From Tillandsia leiboldiana (taxonomy: Eukaryota; Streptophyta; Magnoliopsida; Poales; Bromeliaceae): a DNA stretch of 64,000 bases. The notes beneath the pieces were generated by a model that worked only from the letters and a program-made list of their open reading frames with translations, was not told the origin of the DNA and ran no database searches. The position numbers and the translations under genes are program-made. Location of the stretch: the NCBI GenBank assembly GCA_029204045.2, contig CM055060.1:53085430-53149429 (forward strand), written 5' to 3'. Shown in pieces: positions 58,451-64,000 of the stretch. Numbering within the stretch: the stretch's first letter is position 1; each line of letters begins with the position of its first letter.

Positions 58451-59342
58451 CCACTATTTCAAGCGCTCTCGGACTAACTCCCAACCGCCGGGCCCACATC
58501 GGGGGGCCCACTATTCTCCGCCTCAGTGTTGAAGGAGCCACCCCTATCGCTCCGGCCTGGCTCGGCCCGTGTGGCATTCTGCCTGTCCGCGGGCCTGCTG
58601 CAGGTGGCCCGCTACAAACGGACTCTCTCCGACTTCCCTCCTTCTGCTGGGCCTCTTCTGGGGGGCCCACCTCTGGTAACCCCCGCCCGCCTCCGCCTGG
58701 GGCCTTCATGCCCGCCTCGACGCTGGAGGCCCATGATGGCGGGCCACTCCGGGTTGCGCCCCCATTGCCGGCCCCATCGTTCGCCGTCTCTCAGCCGCCC
58801 GGGTGGGTCCCGGCGGTTGGATCGCTGCAGCTCCACCGGCCGGCTCGCTGGGTGGCGCAGTCCCTCGGCCCCCCTACGCCGCCGGGTTGCCTCTCCGACC
58901 CTGTCTGCTTCCCAGCCTCGGGGGATGGCCTTCTCTCCCTGCCCCTGTCGGGGGGGCGACTAGACTGCGGCGAAGCCAACCCGGCCTGCCTCGGCCCTGC
59001 TCTGCCGCCCGTCGTCTGCAACGCCCTGCCGGAAGCGGCGCCGCGTGTTCCGGGCGGCTTGGACCCACCTAGGAGGAGCCCGAGACTCGCGCGGTGCGCC
59101 GGGAAGCCAGCAATGGCCCAAGCTATGGCTCGGAAATCGGCGCTTCTGGACCCTCGCCTTGCCAGCGCGGGCGACACGGGCGCTGCGGCGGGGGAGCTGA
59201 AGAGAATCATCCGCAAGTGTGCCAAGCTTGGTGTCCAGCTGGCTGAGGGGGACGCTGCTTCGCTCCTGGAGCTTGGCGGAGTCGTGGTGTAGGAGCTGTG
59301 GCTCGTATAGGAACCCAGCTGCCGGTGTACCCTTTCTTCTTT

Positions 59343-62300
59343 ATGGTTAAGGTCTTCTCTTGGAACGTTAGGGGTCTGAATAACGTGACCAAGCGTGGTC
59401 TGGTCAAATCTGTCGTCAAGAGTCTATGTGTGTCTGTACTTTGCTTGCAAGAAACGAAGCTGAGTCTGATCTCTCGCTCCTTCCTGCGTTCTTTTGTGGG
59501 GCCGAGTTTTGATCGCTGTCACTTCCTCCCCTCGTTAGGGGCCTCTGGAGGCCTGGCGATCTGCTGGAACTCCAGATTCTTCACCTGCTCGGAGGTTTTG
59601 GAGCGCAACCACTCCCTCACGGTACGCCTCAGGTGCGAGCGCAGCGGCATCTCCTTCTTCCTCACGAACGTCTACGGGCCACCTTCCTGGGGCGGGAAGA
59701 CCGCCTTCTGTCAAGAATTGTCGGCGCTCAAATCTTCTTGTCCTGGACCGTGGTGTGTGTGCGGGGATTTCAACCTCACTCGGTCCCCCTCCGAGCGGCT
59801 GGGAAACAGTTCTTGCAACCGCCTTATGTCCTTGTTCTCAAAGACGATCAACGATCTCGCGTTGGTAGATCTCCCCCTGACCAACCAGAGCTTCACCTGG
59901 TCAAACTTGCAACGAAACCCCGTCATGGCGAAGCTTGACCGTTTTCTGATATCGACCGACTGGGACTCCGCCTTTCCCTTTTCATCGGCCACGGCGCTAC
60001 CACGCGTCACCTCGGATCACTCCCCTATTATTCTCGATACGCAAAGAACTCACAAGCCTCGCGCATTCAGATTTGAAAAGGTTTGGCTGACGCGGAGCGA
60101 CTTCGTCGGGCTGGTACCGGACTGGTGGAACAAAGTCGCACCTAAACTCGGCAGACAAGGAAGCATCCTAACCTTCAATGCGAAGCTCCGACACTGCCGC
60201 AAGCGGATCAAAGAGTGGTGTTCCGTTAGCTACCACAGCATCACCAAGACTTCACGTGCCTTAGCGGAGGAGATCCAGAGCTTGGACATCCAGGAAGAGC
60301 ACCGATGCTTGACAAGCAACGAATCTGACCTGAGGAGGGACCTCAGGTACCGACTGAGGGAAACCATAAGCGAGGAAGAGATCCTTTGGAAGGCCAGAGC
60401 CAAGCAGCACTGGCTCAAAGAGGGGGATGGCAACTCTAAATTCTTCCATGCTGCGGCCAATGGGAGGCAAAGAGCTAACCGGATCGGAACCATTCAAGAT
60501 GAGGGCCGCTGTCTAGCTACTGAAGAGGAGAAGGGCGACTACTTCTTTAGTAAATTCAAGGATCGATTCGCGCCAGACACCCCCTCCCGCACCGCTATCG
60601 GAGACTGGCGCGATCTTTTCCCCGACAACTCAGCGCTGAGCTCGGATCAGCTCACTGCACCGTTCTCGTTGGAGGAGATCAAGCTTGCTACCTTCCAGAT
60701 GAGCGGGGACAAAGCACCGGGCCCCGACGGCTTCAGCATGGCGTTCTACCAGAGGTTCTGGGAGGTGATCAAGGAGGACCTTGCTAAAATCTTCGATGAC
60801 CTCTACAGCGGGTCCCTGAACACCGGTCCTATCGACTACTCCCATATCTGCCTTATCCCAAAGTCAGAGGGCGCAAACACTGCCAACGACTTCCGCCCTA
60901 TCAGCCTTATCAACTGTATCCAAAAGATCATCTCTAAGGTCCTGACCAGCAGACTTGTCAAAGTACTCCATAGGATCATATCCCCCACGCAGTCTGCTTT
61001 CATCAAAGGGAGGTGCATCCTTGACTCGTTCGTCACCGCGAGCAAGTTGATTAGCTGGGGAGAACGCAAGAATACCGATTGCGTCGGCGTTAAAGCGGAT
61101 TTCGAGAAAGCCTTCGACCACGTTAGCTGGGCCTTCCTCAATCATATTCTGCGCTGTCTGGGTGCGAACCAGAGGTGGTGTGGTTGGATCGACCAATGCA
61201 CCACTAACGGCAAAGTCGACATCCTAGTCAACGGCACGACAACCAAGTGGTTCAAAATGAAGAGGGGTCTCCGCCAGGGGGACCCGCTCTTACCATTCCT
61301 CTATCTACTGGTCGCAGAGGGTCTAGCACGGATGACCAAGCGAGCCGTCCAAAATAACCTGCTACACGGGGTTGGGCCTAGTGGCCAAGCGAAAACCGCT
61401 CTCATCCAATTTGCAGACGACACCATCTTCTTCTGCGAGGAGAAACCCGGGCAAATCCGTAATCTGCGTTTCCTTTGGCAAACCTTCGAGTGGGCCTCCG
61501 GCTTGAAAATCAACAAGGCCAAATCGGAACTGTTACTTCTGGGCGGTGCTTCTAATAAAGGAGAAAGACTCGCGGCAATCCTGGATTGCAAGCTGGGATC
61601 GCTCCCAATCAAGTACCTTGGTCTACCACTTAAGCAGGGCCCCGTACCAAAGGACGACTGGCACCTAATCATTAACAGAATTGAGCGGAAAATAGCTGGG
61701 TGGCAATCTAAGTTACTTTCGCAAGGAGTGCGGCTAATCTTGGTTAATTCAGTAATCTCGAACCTCCCCCTTTACTTCTTCTCTGTCTTCAGAGCTCCGA
61801 TCTGGGCCCTCAAGCGTATCGACTCGATGCGTAGAGCATTCTTCTAGAAAGGGCAGAGCTCCACAACTGGGGGGAGCTATCTCGTGGACTGGAAAACTGT
61901 CTGCAGAAGCAAAAAGGACGGGGGACTTGGGGTCCTGGACCTCGAGAGCATGAACACGGCGCTGCTGGCGAAGTGGTGGTGGAGATTCTTCACCGCCGAT
62001 TGGACCCCGTGGGCGCCTCTTGTGAAGAGCCTTTACTACCGCCGCAGAAGACCGCTGAACGAAGGCCCCTCATTCAAAGCGCACTCGCTATGGTGGAAAA
62101 GCGTTGTTGGAACGAGGGATCTCTTCAAATGCGGGACAACTCGGTCGGTCCGCAACGGCGAATCGACGGCCTTCTGGTCTGACATCTGGGTTGGGAGCTC
62201 AAGCCTGGCGACCCAGTTTCCTGGGCTCTACCATCTGGCTACCAACAAGATTCTCCGGGTGAAAGACTGCCTGGAGCACAACGGTTGGAACTGGACATTG

Positions 62301-62930
62301 ATTTTAGAGGGTGTTCCGCCCGGTCCGCCAGGGTTGAATGGGGCATTGTAGCAGCTCAAATCGGCCTTGCCTAACCTCCGCCTTAACAGCAGCAGGGACG
62401 TATTCCACTGGCGCTGGGCTTCGTCTGGGGTTTACACTGTCAAGTCGATGTATCGCTTCCTACAAGACAGTGGCATACCTGACTGCCGTTTCACCCAGCT
62501 TTGGAAAACCAAGGCACCTTTGAAAGTCAAAATTTTTATTTGGCTTGTCCTAAGAAGGAGGGTACTGACGCGGGACATACTACTTCGTCGAAATTAGACC
62601 GGGCCGTCCGCTTGCGTTCTGTGCTATGGAAGCGAGGAAACTGCGGACCACCTGTTTGCCTCTTGCGCCGCCGCTCAAGCCCTGCTTGGGGCTCTGCTGC
62701 CAAACAAACTGGAGGTCCGCAGCTTGCGTAGTGTCGACGTTATGTGGGAGACGCATGCCCTAAAGATCGGTGGCTTGGGCAAGAGAGCTCTGATCACGAT
62801 CGCTGCCACTTGGTGGTTCTGCTGGTTGGAGAGGAACAGAATGATCTTTGAGAACCAGAGCCGCCCCCTCAGCCAAACATTACGCGACATCAGGCTCTTT
62901 CGGTCGTACTGGGCCAGATTCTGCGCTTAA
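59343..62930 (+). pseudogene. LINE ORF2 (endonuclease and reverse transcriptase), broken by stops
   Basis: The first ATG of the frame is 59343 (MVKVFSWNVRGLNN), 50 nt after ORF1 ends. The APE-type endonuclease shows WNVRGLNN, LQETKL, CGDFNLTRSPSER and TSDHSP. The reverse transcriptase has FRPISLIN, KADFEKAFDHVSW (catalytic Asp), GLRQGDPL and QFADDTIFF (catalytic Asp pair), then YLGLPL. A C-terminal zf-RVT region has LCYGSEETADHLFASC. Stops in frame are TAG at 61845, 62349 and 62595; the true end is TAA 62928-62930. Without them the frame covers about 1195 codons, a normal L1 size. The protein would nick the target and prime reverse transcription there. It is presumably inactive because the C-terminal part is cut off. 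Confidence 0.92.
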
Positions 62931-62934
62931 ACCT

Positions 62935-63073
62935 TTTTTTTTTTTTTTTTTTTTTTTTTTACGGGCCCACTGCCTTGCGGTAGCTGGTCGCCCCCCCCCC
63001 CCCCCCCCCCCGTGCTAAATTCAACCCCACAATGAATGAAGCGGCAGCATGCTGCCTTTCTCTCAAAAAAAAA
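62935..63073 (+). other. LINE 3' UTR
   Basis: A T run (62935-62960), then GGGCCCACTGCCTTGCGG, a C run (62991-63011) and the tail AGCATGCTGCCTTTCTCT before the A run. The T run also exists in the truncated copy at 25549-26060. Confidence 0.8.
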
Positions 63074-63108
63074 TTTATCCCATGCCCATATAAGATGGCA
63101 CGCAATAT

Positions 63109-63589
63109 TAGAAATGTCAATGAATACGAATACCTAAAATTTTATTCGAATTCGAATTCGAACGAAATGAATTTACTTGATATTAAACGAATATAGATTC
63201 GGATATGAATATAAAAAATAAAAATCCGACGAATTTGAATTTGAATTTGAATATGGATTTTGATTGTATCCGATTCGAACCCGAATTGATTTTACGTTAT
63301 ATAATATATATGTATATAAATATTTGATATTATATTTAAATTTATATTTTAAATTTTAAATTTAATATAATATATTTTGAAATATTGTAAAGAGAAAAAA
63401 AAAATAATTATTTTGAATTTGAATTTTCGGATTCGGATTCAGGTTTTTAATTTTTGGTCTGATTCGGATTTGGATATGAATTTTTAAAATCCGTCGAATT
63501 CGAATTCGGATTCGGATTTGATAGTCGGGTTCGGATTCGGATTCGAGTTTTTAAAAATTCGCCCCGAATCTGAGCAGTTTACATCTCTA
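63109..63589. mobile_element. Non-autonomous hAT-like element, short copy
   Basis: The ends are TAGAAATGTCAA and, inverted, TAGAGATGTAAA. An 8-bp duplication with one change flanks it, CGCAATAT (63101-63108) and CCCAATAT (63590-63597). The subterminal GATTCGGAT/GAATTCG motifs and the right end AAAAATTCGCCCCGAATCTG match 12069-13143. It is 481 bp, against 1075 bp there, with a shorter AT-rich centre. Confidence 0.8.
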
Positions 63590-63597
63590 CCCAATAT

Positions 63598-64000
63598 GCA
63601 TCTTTTTAATTACATGATTTTACTGTTCTGTACATTTGGTGTTTACTATTTGGTTTTGTTCAATTTTAGCCAAAATCAAATTGAAAAACCAATAAATTTA
63701 TTGGCTTTCGAAATGACTGAATCGATCCGAATTCGTTGCGAGAGAAAATCAGGTTGCATTGTGAATGCGACTTTCGTACCAGAATTATTTAATCTGCATG
63801 CATTATAATAATTTTTAAGGAATTTGTATTTGATTCAGGTATAAATTAAAACTATTTATTTCAGAGATAAATATAAATTTATAAATAAATTGAAATAAAA
63901 TTAATTTTACGTTTCGATGAAAATTGAGTTATTCATAAAAATAAGAAAAATAGTGTTTCTATAGTTAGATTATTAGAATAGTAAAAATAAAAGTAATTAT
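63598..64000. other. AT-rich spacer
   Basis: No gene was recognised. The 96-codon frame at 63518-63808 begins inside the hAT element and lacks a domain. Confidence 0.45.

Larger units (their letters stand above)
55572..59292 (+). pseudogene. LINE ORF1 (nucleic-acid-binding, gag-like), broken
   Basis: The frame opens at ATG 55572. It has two CCHC zinc knuckles of spacing C-x2-C-x4-H-x4-C (about 56346-56444). After them comes the region with AARFGGFPTDFIVAAHHE and AYKAWVKIRNLPFECW, like the nucleic-acid-binding middle part of plant LINE ORF1. Breaks: TAG at 56604-56606; a frame change at the G14 run (57098-57111), after which the second frame continues past 57311; and the TRIM at 57773-58450. 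When TRIM and one target copy are ignored, the frame before 57772 is the frame after 58456, so the ORF was open across the site before insertion. It ends at TAG 59290-59292. In L1 elements this protein coats the element RNA. Confidence 0.82.
55530..63073 (+). mobile_element. L1-type LINE retrotransposon, near full length, inactivated
   Basis: Order: short 5' UTR, ORF1, ORF2, then a 3' UTR with a T run and C run, ending in AAAAAAAAA. TTATTCCATGCC (55518-55529) and TTATCCCATGCC (63075-63086) match at 11 of 12 positions and are the likely target duplication, making this a full-length insertion. Without the 678-bp TRIM and its 5-bp duplicate it is about 6.9 kb. ORF2 has endonuclease and reverse transcriptase motifs in L1 order. 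Four in-frame stops and one frameshift inactivate it. Confidence 0.92.

Noticed and set aside
58402..59292. Independent 296-codon gene
   Set aside because: It starts inside a TRIM LTR without an ATG and is the C-terminal part of LINE ORF1 continued after the insertion.
61845..62597. Amber read-through or recoding in LINE ORF2
   Set aside because: Three TAG codons without any conserved recoding context, plus one in ORF1 and a Trp-to-stop change in another copy, fit decay better.

Overview
The window is nuclear DNA from a flowering plant. A commelinid monocot such as pineapple is a plausible source. The evidence is the GC-rich intronless ANTH gene, an HD-ZIP IV protein closest in memory to rice ROC8, and the repeat types present. 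The species is inference; nothing in the sequence names it. Only two host genes can be supported. Everything else is transposon sequence, microsatellite or AT-rich spacer.

Region 1 (1-15,000) is a nest of long noncoding LTR-like blocks, all in minus orientation. Three have perfect 5-bp target duplications and no internal region, so they are solo LTRs: 1494-4818, 5804-9052 and 9248-11646. The first carries a young Cassandra TRIM (3409-3989) whose LTRs contain 5S-rRNA-derived sequence. A 1.1-kb hAT-like element with an 8-bp target duplication (12069-13143) splits older sequence to the right.

Region 2 (15,000-27,900) is AT-rich and gene-poor. It holds CACTA-like and Mutator-like MITEs, multi-hairpin foldback elements, a decayed minus-strand Cassandra copy (23471-24052), a SINE fragment and a 5'-truncated LINE (25549-26060).

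Region 3 (27,900-41,600) holds the two genes. The ANTH/CALM-type clathrin-assembly protein gene (28198-29550, plus strand, one exon, 450 aa) probably acts in clathrin-mediated endocytosis. The HD-ZIP class IV transcription factor gene (40891-37408, minus strand, ten exons, 698 aa, ROC8/HDG11-like) probably acts in epidermal (L1) cell identity. Between them are (TA)n tracts with embedded MITEs. Nothing suggests that the two genes are co-regulated.

Region 4 (41,600-55,500) is intergenic. It has many (TA)n tracts, GTTTGG-type MITEs, multi-hairpin elements and a 912-bp nearly identical tandem duplication. Each unit of that duplication carries a Mutator-like MITE filled with CCCTAAA-like repeats.

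Region 5 (55,530-63,073) is one near-full-length L1-type LINE with a likely 12-bp target duplication, inactivated by in-frame amber stops and a frameshift. Its ORF1 is interrupted by an unusual TRIM insertion (57773-58450). That insertion has three LTRs, the left one inverted, and both outer ends are LTR 3' (U5) ends, with a perfect 5-bp target duplication. A second hAT-like element of the same family as the first (63109-63589) closes the window.

I saw no new enzymatic or defence system. The most unusual items are the U5-to-U5 TRIM insertion, the SINE that shares its 3' tail with the resident LINE, the telomere-like hexamer array inside the ANTH coding sequence, and the multi-hairpin element family.
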